Shown here: in pieces, positions 1 to 8,507 of the stretch
Numbering within the stretch: the stretch's first letter is position 1
How the letters are laid out: each line of letters starts with the position of its first letter
Source of the DNA: Kocuria tytonis
Lineage (GTDB): Bacteria; Actinomycetota; Actinomycetes; Actinomycetales; Micrococcaceae
NCBI RefSeq assembly: GCF_003226895.2
Contig: NZ_PNJG02000002.1
Coordinates: forward strand, 310,001 to 374,000
Length of the DNA: 64,000 bases
Direction of reading: 5' to 3'
Position numbers and translations under genes: made by a program
Notes under the pieces: generated by a model
Seen by the model: the letters and a program-made list of their open reading frames with translations, nothing else
Database searches by the model: none
What the model was told of the DNA's origin: nothing

Positions 1-1
1 C

Positions 2-151
2 CCGGTGCGGATCATCACCGTGGGGGTCTCGAAAGACGCGGACGCCACGGTGCTGCGGCAGATCGCGGAGGCCACCGGCGGCTCGTCCCACGTGGCGCGC
101 ACGCCGCAGGACATCCAGAAGGTGTTCGTGGACGCGCTGACGGGGGCCTGA
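2..151 (+). CDS. C-terminal end of a von Willebrand factor A domain protein (partial)
   Basis: The window opens inside this gene. Reading from base 2, 49 codons are open before TGA at 149-151. The residues IITVGVSKDAD followed by QIAEATGG match the last beta-strand and helix of VWA domains, where 'D...L..IA.ATGG' precedes the final helix; in actinobacteria such tails often end substrate-binding-like lipoproteins with a VWA module. The metal-binding MIDAS residues lie upstream, outside the window, so the function cannot be judged. It converges with the toxin-antitoxin pair on the other strand. Confidence 0.65.
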   Translation, partial: PVRIITVGVSKDADATVLRQIAEATGGSSHVARTPQDIQKVFVDALTGA

Positions 152-192
152 GGGGCGCCCGTCGCAGACGCGGGCGCGGTCTCGGGCGGCGA

Positions 193-255
193 CGCGTGAG
201 GTGCGGTTCTGCCAAGGATTTTCGCGACGAGGCGGGCAGAAATGCACCTCACGCG
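193..255. terminator. Long interrupted hairpin between convergent genes
   Basis: CGCGTGAGGTGC (193-204) pairs perfectly with GCACCTCACGCG (244-255); after a 2-nt mismatch, TTCTGCC (207-213) pairs with GGCAGAA (235-241), leaving a 21-nt loop. It lies between the VWA gene tail and the convergent toxin gene, so a bidirectional terminator is the simplest reading. There is no U-tract on either strand. Confidence 0.55.
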
Positions 256-281
256 CTTCGGGCACTGAGAACACCTCGGAT

Positions 282-539
282 CTAGCGGTAGACCTCCCGA
301 CGGTGTCCGATCCTCAGCACCAGGATCACCAGCTCCCCATCGAGGATCTCGTAGATGACGCGATGGTCGCCCACCCAGATACGCATCTCCCCCGCGCCGC
401 CCTTCAACTGGATGAAGCCCGGTGGGCGTGGGGCCCGGGCAAGTTTCCCGATTGCTTCCCGAAGACGCCGCGCAGTGCCCTGGCCCAGCTTGCGCAGCGT
501 CGTCGCCGCCGAGGCCGCATAGCTGATCGCGTAGGCCAT
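282..539 (-). CDS. RelE/ParE-family toxin
   Basis: An 85-residue protein with the compact RelE fold layout: N-terminal strand AYAISYA, two basic helices rich in Arg/Lys, then the strands GGAGEMRIWVGDHRVIYEI and a C-terminal LRIGHRREVY. The final GHRREVY matches the 'H..R..Y' ending of RelE mRNA interferases that cleave mRNA in the ribosomal A site. It starts at ATG 537-539, nine bases after the stop of the antitoxin gene, the usual antitoxin-first operon order. Length is normal for the family. The toxin looks intact. Confidence 0.85.
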   Translation of the reverse strand: MAYAISYAASAATTLRKLGQGTARRLREAIGKLARAPRPPGFIQLKGGAGEMRIWVGDHRVIYEILDGELVILVLRIGHRREVYR

Positions 540-548
540 GGCAGGGTC

Positions 549-797
549 TCAGATGCCGAGTTCTCGCCGCAGGTCCTCGTGGGAGACCCGTGGCTCCTGC
601 TCGGCGCGCGCTTCTGCCGCCGCCCGGGCATCGGCCACGTCCTCGAGGGCCGCCACCGCACGGTCGTAGAACTCGGGCGAGACCACGACGGCACGTCGTC
701 CCGCGCCCCTCGAGGTGATCTCGACTGGCTCGCGTTGGGCAGTTGCGATGTAGTCGCTCTGCTGGTTGCGGAACTGGGAAAGCGTCACGGAGACCAT
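549..797 (-). CDS. Phd/YefM-family antitoxin
   Basis: An 82-residue antitoxin. The N-terminus MVSVTLSQFRNQQSDYI and the following EPVEITSRGAGRRAVVVSPEFYD match the Phd/YefM DNA-binding fold, with a charged C-terminal tail that would wrap the RelE-like toxin encoded just downstream. I chose ATG 797 because family members begin at this point; an upstream TTG at 812 would add five residues. No good ribosome site is seen for either start. Such antitoxins repress their own operon, and an AT-richer stretch at 800-830 could hold the operator. Confidence 0.85.
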   Translation of the reverse strand: MVSVTLSQFRNQQSDYIATAQREPVEITSRGAGRRAVVVSPEFYDRAVAALEDVADARAAAEARAEQEPRVSHEDLRRELGI

Positions 798-910
798 ATC
801 GAAAGCGTGCAACTTGTACGTTTGTGCCGCTGCTGATGGGGGGGGTAGTGATGTGCGAACAGATATTCAATTGGTGCTTTGGCTTTGTCCCCACGGACTA
901 GTATGCGGAC

Positions 911-1419
911 ATGATTGAGACCAGTCGTCTCCTACTTCGCCGACCCTTCCCCGCTGACATCGATGCCGTCTATGCATACCGGTCCCGAGCAGATGTCGCC
1001 CGCTACTTGAGTGCAGGAACGTGGACCCGCCAGAAAACTGGCGAGGAAATCGATACCTATGCCGATGCACAGCTGAATAGACCCGGCGACGAATTGGTGC
1101 TCCTGGCCGAGCTCCGCACCACCCGGGAAGTCGTCGGCGAGGTGGGACTGAAGTGGACCGACGCGGACAACGCCGCCGAAATCGGGTACGTGTTCAACCC
1201 TGCTTACATGGGGAGGGGCCTGGCCTCCGAAGCTGTCTCCGGTGTTCTCTCCGCAGCCCTCGGCGCATGGGCTTCACCCGGGTCAGTGCGCGAACCGATG
1301 CTGACGACCGGGCCTCCCGTTTGCTGTGTGAGCGGGTGGGAATGACGCTCGCCTCCCGCTCTCTGAGCGCAGATGGGCGCGACGTGGAAGAAGCAACCTA
1401 CATCAAATCCCGCGCGTAG
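911..1419 (+). pseudogene. GNAT-family N-acetyltransferase, frameshifted
   Basis: The first 120 codons encode a RimJ-like GNAT: ETSRLLLRRPFPADIDAVY, then GEVGLKWTDADNAAEIGYVF and the acetyl-CoA loop MGRGLASEA. The reading frame then goes wrong near 1265-1270, and the missing C-terminal part (GFTRVSARTDADDRASRLL, then CERVGM) continues in another frame to TAG at 1417-1419. Adding one G to the GGG run at 1268-1270 restores ALGAWGFTRV and one open frame of about 170 codons. It is either a recent frameshift or a base-calling error in a homopolymer. A TAGTAT -10 box at 899-904 lies six bases before the ATG, suggesting a leaderless transcript. Confidence 0.75.
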
Positions 1420-1446
1420 TGATCTCTGTACGGGATCAGGACACCA

Positions 1447-1839
1447 TCAAGCCCCCGCAGCCACAAGTTCCGCTGTGAATCCTGCAGAATTCTCCAGCCA
1501 GCCAGCATAGTGCTCAGGGCCACCGGCACGGGGATAGCGCTCCTGGTACAGCGGGCACCAGCCATGCTCGGGGGCAGCTCGCATGATCTCATCCACACGT
1601 GCGGATCGGCCCGCGGTGAATGCGAGATGGTTTACCCCCGGGGCTCAACGGTCGTGGACAGCACCGGAAAGATTCGGCGACGTGGTCAGCGTGAGATAAG
1701 CGCCCCCTCCTGACCAGTACTCGCCCTCAACCTACTTACCCGACTGGCTGAACCCAAGTTCCTCGAGGAGCCAACCCCACTCGGACCGCGCCTGAGCCAG
1801 ATCAGCCACCCATACTTCGACATGATGAAATCCCGTCAT
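1447..1839 (-). pseudogene. VOC-family (glyoxalase-like) protein with two in-frame stops
   Basis: From ATG 1839 one frame can be followed for 130 codons. It reads MTGFHHVEVWVADLAQA, then a TAG (1732-1734), GEYWSGGGAYLTLTT, a TGA (1645-1647), APGVNHLAFTAGRSARV, CPLYQERYPRAGGPEHYAGW, and ends AELVAAGA. This is the full length and motif order of a small VOC (glyoxalase/bleomycin-resistance) protein, including the metal-ligand-type His near the start and the GGPEHYA motif. There is no frameshift, only two nonsense codons, so the gene is dead but recently so. Confidence 0.8.
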
Positions 1840-1917
1840 GGATCCCTGGTGCCACCCTCGAAAAGACTGGCCGTTCGACCATGGTGTCGCCTCCCCGGTC
1901 GCACCTACCGTGGTGGG

Positions 1918-2121
1918 ATGGCTACCACCACTTCGTCCCGAGCCCCCTGGCTCCTCGTTCTCGGCGTCCTGCTGGCCGTCGCGGCCGCGGCACTGATCAC
2001 GTTCACCGACCTCGCCTGGCGCGGCCTCATCGGCTGGCCGCTGCTGGTGGTGGCACTGCTCCTGGTGGTGACCGGCGGCATCCGTCGCGGTCAGCGGCGG
2101 AGGGACACCCACCGAGCCTGA
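1918..2121 (+). CDS. Small two-helix membrane protein
   Basis: A 67-residue protein starting at ATG 1918, preceded by GGTGGG. After a short Thr/Ser-rich start it has two hydrophobic segments, roughly residues 10-30 and 37-53, and ends in a basic tail GIRRGQRRRDTHRA. I do not recognise a family. The membrane topology, the codon usage (G/C in third positions) and a downstream hairpin at 2183-2218 support it as a real gene. Confidence 0.5.
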   Translation: MATTTSSRAPWLLVLGVLLAVAAAALITFTDLAWRGLIGWPLLVVALLLVVTGGIRRGQRRRDTHRA

Positions 2122-2182
2122 GACCCTCGAAGCGGCCCGCGCTTCGCGGGGTCGCACCGCCCCACCGCACCCGGGCATGACA

Positions 2183-2218
2183 CGAGCCGCGCCCCCGGTC
2201 TCCCGGGAGCGCGGCTCG
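2183..2218. terminator. Hairpin terminator between convergent genes
   Basis: Perfect 10-bp arms CGAGCCGCGC (2183-2192) and GCGCGGCTCG (2209-2218) with a 16-nt loop. It sits downstream of the small membrane protein on + and of putA on -, and can serve both. No U-tract. Confidence 0.6.
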
Positions 2219-2265
2219 CGTTCGCTCCGATCCCAGACCTCGAATGTCCGGGGCCAGCAGCCGGT

Positions 2266-2303
2266 CGGCCTGCGGGCGCCCGGCCCCCGGGACCCGCAGG
2301 CCG
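2266..2303 (-). terminator. Hairpin terminator of putA
   Basis: Arms CGGCCTGCGGG (2266-2276) and CCCGCAGGCCG (2293-2303) are perfectly complementary over 11 bp. The hairpin begins 35 bases past the putA stop on the - strand, before the second hairpin at 2183-2218. Confidence 0.6.
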
Positions 2304-2337
2304 CCGAGCGCCGGGCGTCAGGCATGACGCCGCCGGG

Positions 2338-5300
2338 TCAGCGCACCAGCTCGTCCACCACCCGCTGCATGGACTGGCTGTGGTTGCCGAAGCGGTGCAT
2401 GGTGATGGACACGGCCTGCTCGGCCAGCATGTACATCATCTCCACGCGCCCGGTGCCCACCACGTCCTCGGTGATCAGGGCGATGTCCGGGTGCTCGGCG
2501 CGCACCGCGTAGAGGTCCTTGAGGTCCTCCTCGGAGCTGCCCCACGGGGAGATCACGCGGACGCGGGCGCCGTGGCGGACGTCGAGGGCGTCGTCGTCCA
2601 GAGCGCGCAGGTCCGAGAGCTGACCCAGCGGGCCCAGGGAACCGGTGCCCAGGGCGTGCGCGAACCCGGCGTCGGACGCCGGGTTCAGTACCGTGGCGAA
2701 CAGCCCGTTCACGGCTGCGGGCAGCGAGTCCGCGGCGCTGAGGACCACCTGCGAACCCGAGCGCACGGCCGCGAGGCCCACGCGCAGGACGTCCGTGAGG
2801 GACGCACCCTCCTGGGCGCGCACTACCACGGTGCGGGGGCGGTAGCGGAACAGGTTGGCCTCGCTGCGCAGGGCGGTGGGGTCCTTGACCTGGCCGAACT
2901 CGCGCTGCCACTCGGACTGGTCCGACTGCGCGGCGCGGCGCAGCCACACGAGGTCCTCGTCCGAGATCAGCGGGGTCACGGCGTCCAGCGCGCGGTGCAC
3001 GCGCGGATCCAGGACCCACGCACCGGCCGCACCGCGGTCCGTGCTGGAGTCCGAGAACCCGGCGCGCTTCCAGCGGCCCAGCGATGCCAGGTAGTTGGGG
3101 CCGCCGGCCTTCGCACCCAGGCCCACGGAGGAGCGCTTCCAGCCGCCGAACGGCTGACGCTGCACGATCGCGCCGGTAATCCCGCGGTTCACGTAGAGGT
3201 TGCCGGCCTGCACGGAGTCCACCCAGCGCAGGATCTCGTCCGCGTCCAGGGAGTGGATGCCCGCGGTGAGCCCGTAGTCCGTGGCGTTCTGCAGCTCCAC
3301 GGCCTCCTCGAGGCTGTCCGCGGCCATGAGTCCCAGGACGGGGCCGAAGCACTCGGTGAGGTGGAAGAAGGATCCGGGCTTCACGCCCGTGCGGATCCCG
3401 GGACGCCACAGCCGCCCGGAGTCGTCCAGCTGCTTCGGCTCGATGAGCCACTCCTCGCCCGGCTCCAGCTTGGTGAGCCCGCGCAGGAGCTTGTCCGAGG
3501 GCTGCTCCACGGTGGGGCCCACGGTGGCCTGCAGGTTCACGGGCCAGTCCACCACCATGGAGGAGGCGGCGTCCACGAGCTGGCGGCGGAACCTCTCGGA
3601 CGTGGCCACGGAGCCCACCAGGATGCCGAGCGACGCCGCGGAGCACTTCTGCCCCGCGTGCCCGAAGGCGCTGGAGACGAGGTCCCACACCGCCTGGTCC
3701 CGGTCCGCGCTGGGGGTGATCACCAGGGCGTTCTTGCCGGAGGTCTCCGCGGTGAGCGGGCGCTGCGGATCCCACGAGGCGAACAGCTGCGCGGTCTCGT
3801 ACGCGCCGGTGAGCACCACGCGCTCCACGTCCGGGTGGGAGATCAGCGTCTTGCCGGCCTCGCCCTCCACGGCGTCCACGAGCTGCAGCACGTCGCGCGG
3901 CACACCGGCCTCCCACAGCGCCTCGCACACCGCGGTGGAGCAGCGGCGGGACTCGGGGGACGGCTTGTGGATCACGGCCGAGCCGGTGGCCAGGGGCGCC
4001 ACGGTGGTGCCCGTGGGGATGGCCAGCGGGAAGTTCCACGGCGGGGTCACCACGGTCACGGCGTGCGGCACGAAGTCGCCGCCGTCCACGAACTCCAGCT
4101 CCAGCGCGCGGCGGGCGTAGTAGCGGCAGAAGTCCACGGCCTCGGAGACCTCGGGGTCCGCCTGCTCCAGCACCTTGCCGGTCTCGGCACCCGCCACGGC
4201 CATGAGGTGGCCGCGGCGCGCGGCGAGGATGTCCGCGGCGCGGTTGAGGATCTCGGCGCGCTCACGGGCGGGGGTGTCCGCCCAGCGCTTGCCTGCGGCC
4301 TTGGCGGTGGCCACGACGTCGTTCACGGCCTGCACGGCCTCGTCCGAGTCCTGGTCCATGTCCTTCAGCAGCTCGGGCACGGCCACGGAGGCGTACCACT
4401 CGCTGCTGCCGATCTTCTCGGCCAGGGTCTCGGCCCAGCGCTGGTTGGCGGGCACGGAGACGTCCGTGTCCGGCTCGTTGCGGAACGGCTCGTCCAGCGG
4501 GATGGTGGGGGTCTCCCCCACGGTCTCCGCGCTGCGGTCCTGCACGCGGCGCGGTGAGGGCACCTGCGGGTCCTGCTCGAGGTCCGCGAGGGCGGCGCGG
4601 AAGCGGCCCTCCTCGCGCTGGAACACCCAGTTGTCCGGGCCCAGGTCGAAGATCCCGGACATGAAGTTCTCGCTCGCGGAGTTCTCCTCGAGCCGGCGCA
4701 CCAGGTAGGACACGGCGACGTCGAACTCCGCGGGCTTCACGGCCGGAACGTAGAGCAGCAGCTGGCCCACGTCCGTAGCTACGGCCTCGCTCTGCGCGGT
4801 GGCCATGCCCTGCAGCATCTCGAACTCGATGCGGTCGGTCACGCCGCGCTGCTCCGCGAGCAGGTGCGCGAAGGCGATGTCGAACAGGTTGTGCCCGGCC
4901 ACGCCCAGGCGCATGCCCTTCATGCGCTCAGGGTGGAACAGCCAGGCCAGCACCCGCTTGTAGTTGGTGTCCGTGGCCTGCTTGGACTCCATGGTGGCCA
5001 GCGGCCAGCCGTGCGTCTCGGCGTCCACGTTCTCCATGGCCAGGTTGGCGCCCTTGACCAGGCGCACCTTGATCTGGGCGCCTCCGTCCGCCACGCGCTG
5101 CGCGGACCACTCGGAGAGCCGCTCCACGGCGCTGAGCGCGTCCGGGAGGTAGGCCTGGACCACGATGCCGGCCTCGAGGTTCTTCAGCTGCGGCTTGTCG
5201 AGCAGCCGCTTGAACACCTCGATGGTCAGCTCCAGGTCCGAGTAGACCTCCATGTCCAGGTTGATGAACATCTTCCCGGTGCCCTTGGTGGCCGCGGTCT

Positions 5301-5946
5301 CGTACAGCGGCAGCAGCCGCTCCACCACGCGCTCGGCGGTGCGCTCGAAGCCCCAGTGGGACAGCTGCGGCACCACGGAGGAGACCTTCAGGGAGACGTA
5401 GTCCACGTCGTCGCGGCGCAGCAGGCCCTCGGCGTCCGCGAGGTGCTTCTTGGCCTCGTCCTCGCCCAGCACCTCCTCGCCCAGGAGGTTGATGTTGAGC
5501 CGGTGGCCCTGCTGCTTGATGTTCTTCACGGACTTGCCGAACGGCCCGGGGCGGGCGTCCACGACCATGTGGCCCACCATCTGGCGCAGCCGGGTGCGCG
5601 CGGCGGGGACCACCACGGAGGGCAGCGCTCCGGAGAGCACGGTGCCCGCCTGGATCTGCGCGCGGTCCGCCACGGACATGGACTGCGGGGTCAGCTTGGT
5701 GATGTCCTGCAGCGCCTTTGCCGCAGCCTTCGTGTCCTCCGTGCGGATCACGCGGTCCACGAAGCCCACCGTGAACTCCAGCCCGTTCGGGTCCTGGAGC
5801 ACGGCGGCCAGACGGTCCTCCGCGGGGTTCTTCTGCTTGTTCCTGCGCTGATTCTCCTGCGCCCGCTGCAGCCAGGTGCGCACGAGTTCCACGGCGGAGT
5901 CGGCGAGGGCGTGGGGATCAGTCACGGTATTGACGGTGCGTGCCAT
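2338..5946 (-). CDS. putA: Bifunctional proline dehydrogenase / L-glutamate-gamma-semialdehyde dehydrogenase
   Basis: A 1202-residue fused enzyme that oxidises proline to glutamate. The FAD-dependent proline dehydrogenase barrel covers about residues 100-440 and carries the proline-binding signature YLVRRLEEN at 414-422. The NAD-dependent aldehyde dehydrogenase half spans about 495-1000, with PPWNFP (635-640) and the catalytic Cys768 in GHAGQKCSA. About 200 further residues follow, as in long PutA proteins. No N-terminal RHH DNA-binding domain is visible, so it is an enzyme and not a self-repressor. The start ATG 5946 is preceded by GGAGG eight bases upstream. It stands alone in its operon. 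Confidence 0.95.
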   Translation of the reverse strand: MARTVNTVTDPHALADSAVELVRTWLQRAQENQRRNKQKNPAEDRLAAVLQDPNGLEFTVGFVDRVIRTEDTKAAAKALQDITKLTPQSMSVADRAQIQAGTVLSGALPSVVVPAARTRLRQMVGHMVVDARPGPFGKSVKNIKQQGHRLNINLLGEEVLGEDEAKKHLADAEGLLRRDDVDYVSLKVSSVVPQLSHWGFERTAERVVERLLPLYETAATKGTGKMFINLDMEVYSDLELTIEVFKRLLDKPQLKNLEAGIVVQAYLPDALSAVERLSEWSAQRVADGGAQIKVRLVKGANLAMENVDAETHGWPLATMESKQATDTNYKRVLAWLFHPERMKGMRLGVAGHNLFDIAFAHLLAEQRGVTDRIEFEMLQGMATAQSEAVATDVGQLLLYVPAVKPAEFDVAVSYLVRRLEENSASENFMSGIFDLGPDNWVFQREEGRFRAALADLEQDPQVPSPRRVQDRSAETVGETPTIPLDEPFRNEPDTDVSVPANQRWAETLAEKIGSSEWYASVAVPELLKDMDQDSDEAVQAVNDVVATAKAAGKRWADTPARERAEILNRAADILAARRGHLMAVAGAETGKVLEQADPEVSEAVDFCRYYARRALELEFVDGGDFVPHAVTVVTPPWNFPLAIPTGTTVAPLATGSAVIHKPSPESRRCSTAVCEALWEAGVPRDVLQLVDAVEGEAGKTLISHPDVERVVLTGAYETAQLFASWDPQRPLTAETSGKNALVITPSADRDQAVWDLVSSAFGHAGQKCSAASLGILVGSVATSERFRRQLVDAASSMVVDWPVNLQATVGPTVEQPSDKLLRGLTKLEPGEEWLIEPKQLDDSGRLWRPGIRTGVKPGSFFHLTECFGPVLGLMAADSLEEAVELQNATDYGLTAGIHSLDADEILRWVDSVQAGNLYVNRGITGAIVQRQPFGGWKRSSVGLGAKAGGPNYLASLGRWKRAGFSDSSTDRGAAGAWVLDPRVHRALDAVTPLISDEDLVWLRRAAQSDQSEWQREFGQVKDPTALRSEANLFRYRPRTVVVRAQEGASLTDVLRVGLAAVRSGSQVVLSAADSLPAAVNGLFATVLNPASDAGFAHALGTGSLGPLGQLSDLRALDDDALDVRHGARVRVISPWGSSEEDLKDLYAVRAEHPDIALITEDVVGTGRVEMMYMLAEQAVSITMHRFGNHSQSMQRVVDELVR

Positions 5947-6136
5947 TGCAGCGCCTCCAAGGTCTCGGCCCGGCGACGGTGCCGAGGCACTCCCTCGGCC
6001 ACCAGCCGAGTCACACCGGGCCCGGCGTAGCTGGTGCGCTCACGCTACCGTGCGCCTCTGGGTCGCCAGTAATCGGTTCCGCCCCGAATCCGGCACATGA
6101 CGCCCCGCACCGTCGTCCGCCTCGCACGGGGGTCAC

Positions 6137-6215
6137 GACGACGCCGCACGGCCGCCTCCCGCGCGCCCCGCACCCGGCTGCCGGCGGCCGTGCACGGCTC
6201 CCCGGGCGGCGTCGT
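6137..6215. repeat. Intergenic inverted pair of the GCGGCGTCGTC repeat
   Basis: The 280-base gap between putA and the GH15 gene contains a large two-tier stem. ACGACGCCGC (6138-6147) pairs with GCGGCGTCGT (6206-6215), and the adjoining ACGGCCGCC (6148-6156) pairs with GGCGGCCGT (6183-6191); the right arm is split by 14 unpaired bases. The outer arms are copies of the 11-mer that recurs all over the window. Because it follows the GH15 stop on the - strand it may terminate that transcript. Confidence 0.6.
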
Positions 6216-6226
6216 GGCCCGTTGCG

Positions 6227-8329
6227 TCAGGAGGCGTCCGGGGCGGTCTCCGCCTGCAGGATGTCGAGCACGCGGATCAGGCGAAGGTGCGCCTCCACCT
6301 GGGGGAAGTTGCCCGTGGCGCGGTGCTGGGTGGGCGAGTACGTGGAGGGCAGCAGACCCAGCTCGTTGGCGGTGCCCAGGGCCACGTCCGTGAGGCGCAC
6401 CGCGTCCTGCGTGTGCCCGCACAGCGCGAGCTGCTCGGCCAGCTGCAGCGTGGCGGAGACGGACGGCGCGGACTGGCCCGCGAAGCCGTCCTGGCCGATC
6501 GAGGACGCGAACGCCTCGACGTCGTCCAGGTCCGTGAGCTGCGGCAGGTTGCGGTAGCGGTGCAGCAGCCCGGAGCTGTCCGTGAGCTCGGTACGGATGC
6601 GCTGGACGGTGCCGAGCATGCGCTCGTCGTCGTAGGCCACGAAGCCCACCATGGGCAGGTGCAGCAGGGAGGCGTCCACGTCCGTGGAGCCGTAGTACTG
6701 CACGAACGATCCCACCTGGGGGTCGTAGCCGCTGGTCCAGATCTCGTGCGCGAGCTGGTCCCGGTGCTCCTCCCACGTCTCCACGTCACCGGGCAGGCCG
6801 TGGATGCGCACCGCGTCCACACCCGCCTGCATGGCGGCCCACATCATCACGCGCGAGTGCGTGTAGTACTGGGGCTCGCCGCGCATCTCCCAGATGCCCT
6901 GGTCCTTCTCCTCGTAGTTGGCCACCACGGCGCGCAGCAGCGCCTGCTGCAGCGGCCACGAGAGGTGGTCCTCCTGCACACCGCGCCGGCGCAGCATCTC
7001 GAACACGCGCAGCACGTGCCCGGCCACGTCCGACTGGTAGTGGCTGCCGGAGGAGTTGCCGTCCCGCACGGGCCGCGAGCGCTCGTAGCCCGGCAGGTCC
7101 ACCAGGCGCTCGCGGATCTGGGGGGAGCCGTCCAGCGTGTAGATGTTCGAGGGGTTGTTGACGTCCCCGGCCACCGCGCGCAGCAGCCAGTTGCGCAGCT
7201 GGGCGGCCTCACGGTCGTGGCCGTGGTCCAGCATGACCTCCAGCGCGGACGCGGCATCCCGGGGCCACGAGAGCCGGTGGTCCCAGTTGCGCTCCGCGCC
7301 CACGACCTCCGGCAGGGACGTGGTGGGGGCACCGATCAGCCCGCCCGTGGCCTGATGCATCAGTCCGCGCACCACCAACAGGCTGCGCCGGACGAGGTCC
7401 GCGGGCTCGTCGTCCATGGCCGTGAGCGTGAACCCGCCCAGGGCGGCGCCCTCGTGGTGGGGGCGGTCCCCGTGACGGCCCACGTCCCGTGCCGAGGGGC
7501 GCTCGGAGGTGTCGAGGTCCCCGGCGCCCGCACCGGAGGCGTGCAGCGCGGGCGGCTGCTCGTCCGGGTCCGTGTGGTTCATGGCCGCGGGATCCGTGAG
7601 GGGGTCGTAGGGCTCGTAGCGCTCCGTCCACTCCTGCCACAGGTTCACGGTGGCCGTCAGCGTCTCGTTCACGTCCACCGCCTCCGGGGGCACGCCGTGG
7701 GACGGGAACCACGTGAGCGTGAAGTCCCGGGTCTGCCCGGCCGCCACCGTGAAGGATCCCGCGTGGCGGCGCTTGGACCGGTCAGGGTCCGCCTCGGGCA
7801 GCGGGTCCCCGTGGAAGACCACGGAGTCCGGCCCGGCCATCCCCACCAGAACCGATTCGGCGGCCGCGTCCTCCGACTCGTCCTCCAGGACGTCGAAGCG
7901 GCTCAGCCACGGGACCGAGGAGCCGTAGTTGAAGCGCAGCCGGATGTCCTGGAACATCTCCACCTCACCCGTGAGACCCTCCACCCGGCGGATCAGCTCG
8001 GTGCGTGCGTTCAGGGGCATGAAGTCCGTGACGCGCACGGTGCCGGTGTCCGTGGACCACACCGTGTGCAGCACGAAGGTGTTCTCCGCGTAGAAGCGCT
8101 CCACCGCGATGACGCCGGGCAGGGACATGTCCACCGCGGCGTCGTCGTCCACCGCGCAGTACGGCGCGAGCAGCCAGCGACCGTGGTCCGGGGTGCCCAG
8201 CAGGGCCGCGAACAGCGCCGGGGAGTCGTAGCGCGGAACGCACCACCAGTCCACCGAGCCGTGCCGGGAGACCAGGGGCCCGCTGCGCATGTTGGACAGC
8301 AGGGCGTAGTCCTCGATCTTGGAAGCCAT
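6227..8329 (-). CDS. Glycoside hydrolase family 15 protein (glucoamylase/trehalase type)
   Basis: A 700-residue cytosolic enzyme without signal peptide. It opens with KIEDYALLSNMRSGPLVSRH followed by GSVDWWCVPRYDSPALFAAL, the standard start of bacterial GH15 proteins, has SWPRDAA in the middle, and the catalytic-region signature GIWEMRGEPQYYTHS with the general acid Glu. Bacterial members of this type act as glucoamylases or, in actinobacteria, often as trehalases; the sequence alone does not decide which. An insert at roughly residues 255-300 (ALHASGAGAGDLDTSERPSA and following) is low complexity. ATG 8329 follows a GGGGG stretch. It is a single-gene unit. Confidence 0.88.
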   Translation of the reverse strand: MASKIEDYALLSNMRSGPLVSRHGSVDWWCVPRYDSPALFAALLGTPDHGRWLLAPYCAVDDDAAVDMSLPGVIAVERFYAENTFVLHTVWSTDTGTVRVTDFMPLNARTELIRRVEGLTGEVEMFQDIRLRFNYGSSVPWLSRFDVLEDESEDAAAESVLVGMAGPDSVVFHGDPLPEADPDRSKRRHAGSFTVAAGQTRDFTLTWFPSHGVPPEAVDVNETLTATVNLWQEWTERYEPYDPLTDPAAMNHTDPDEQPPALHASGAGAGDLDTSERPSARDVGRHGDRPHHEGAALGGFTLTAMDDEPADLVRRSLLVVRGLMHQATGGLIGAPTTSLPEVVGAERNWDHRLSWPRDAASALEVMLDHGHDREAAQLRNWLLRAVAGDVNNPSNIYTLDGSPQIRERLVDLPGYERSRPVRDGNSSGSHYQSDVAGHVLRVFEMLRRRGVQEDHLSWPLQQALLRAVVANYEEKDQGIWEMRGEPQYYTHSRVMMWAAMQAGVDAVRIHGLPGDVETWEEHRDQLAHEIWTSGYDPQVGSFVQYYGSTDVDASLLHLPMVGFVAYDDERMLGTVQRIRTELTDSSGLLHRYRNLPQLTDLDDVEAFASSIGQDGFAGQSAPSVSATLQLAEQLALCGHTQDAVRLTDVALGTANELGLLPSTYSPTQHRATGNFPQVEAHLRLIRVLDILQAETAPDAS

Positions 8330-8507
8330 GCCCCCAGAATCTCACGAACGCGCGGGCGGCTCACGCAGCTCGCAGGTCTGGCCGAACGGCCGATGCCCCG
8401 TGAGCGGCGCCTCGATACGGTGGATGGTTCACCGGTTTCCGGCCGGGCCCGTTCGGGGCCGGCCGGTGGACCGCACGCACCCGCGAGACCCGCAGGAGAA
8501 CACCTTC

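Noticed and set aside
201-836. A 211-codon frame on + over the toxin-antitoxin pair
   Set aside because: It is the opposite-strand shadow of two genes with clear RelE and Phd motifs and normal operon spacing.
2380-4557. A 725-codon open frame on + inside putA
   Set aside because: It is the antisense shadow of putA, rich in His/Gly/Leu/Val and Arg, with no domain motif; long antisense frames are expected at this GC content.
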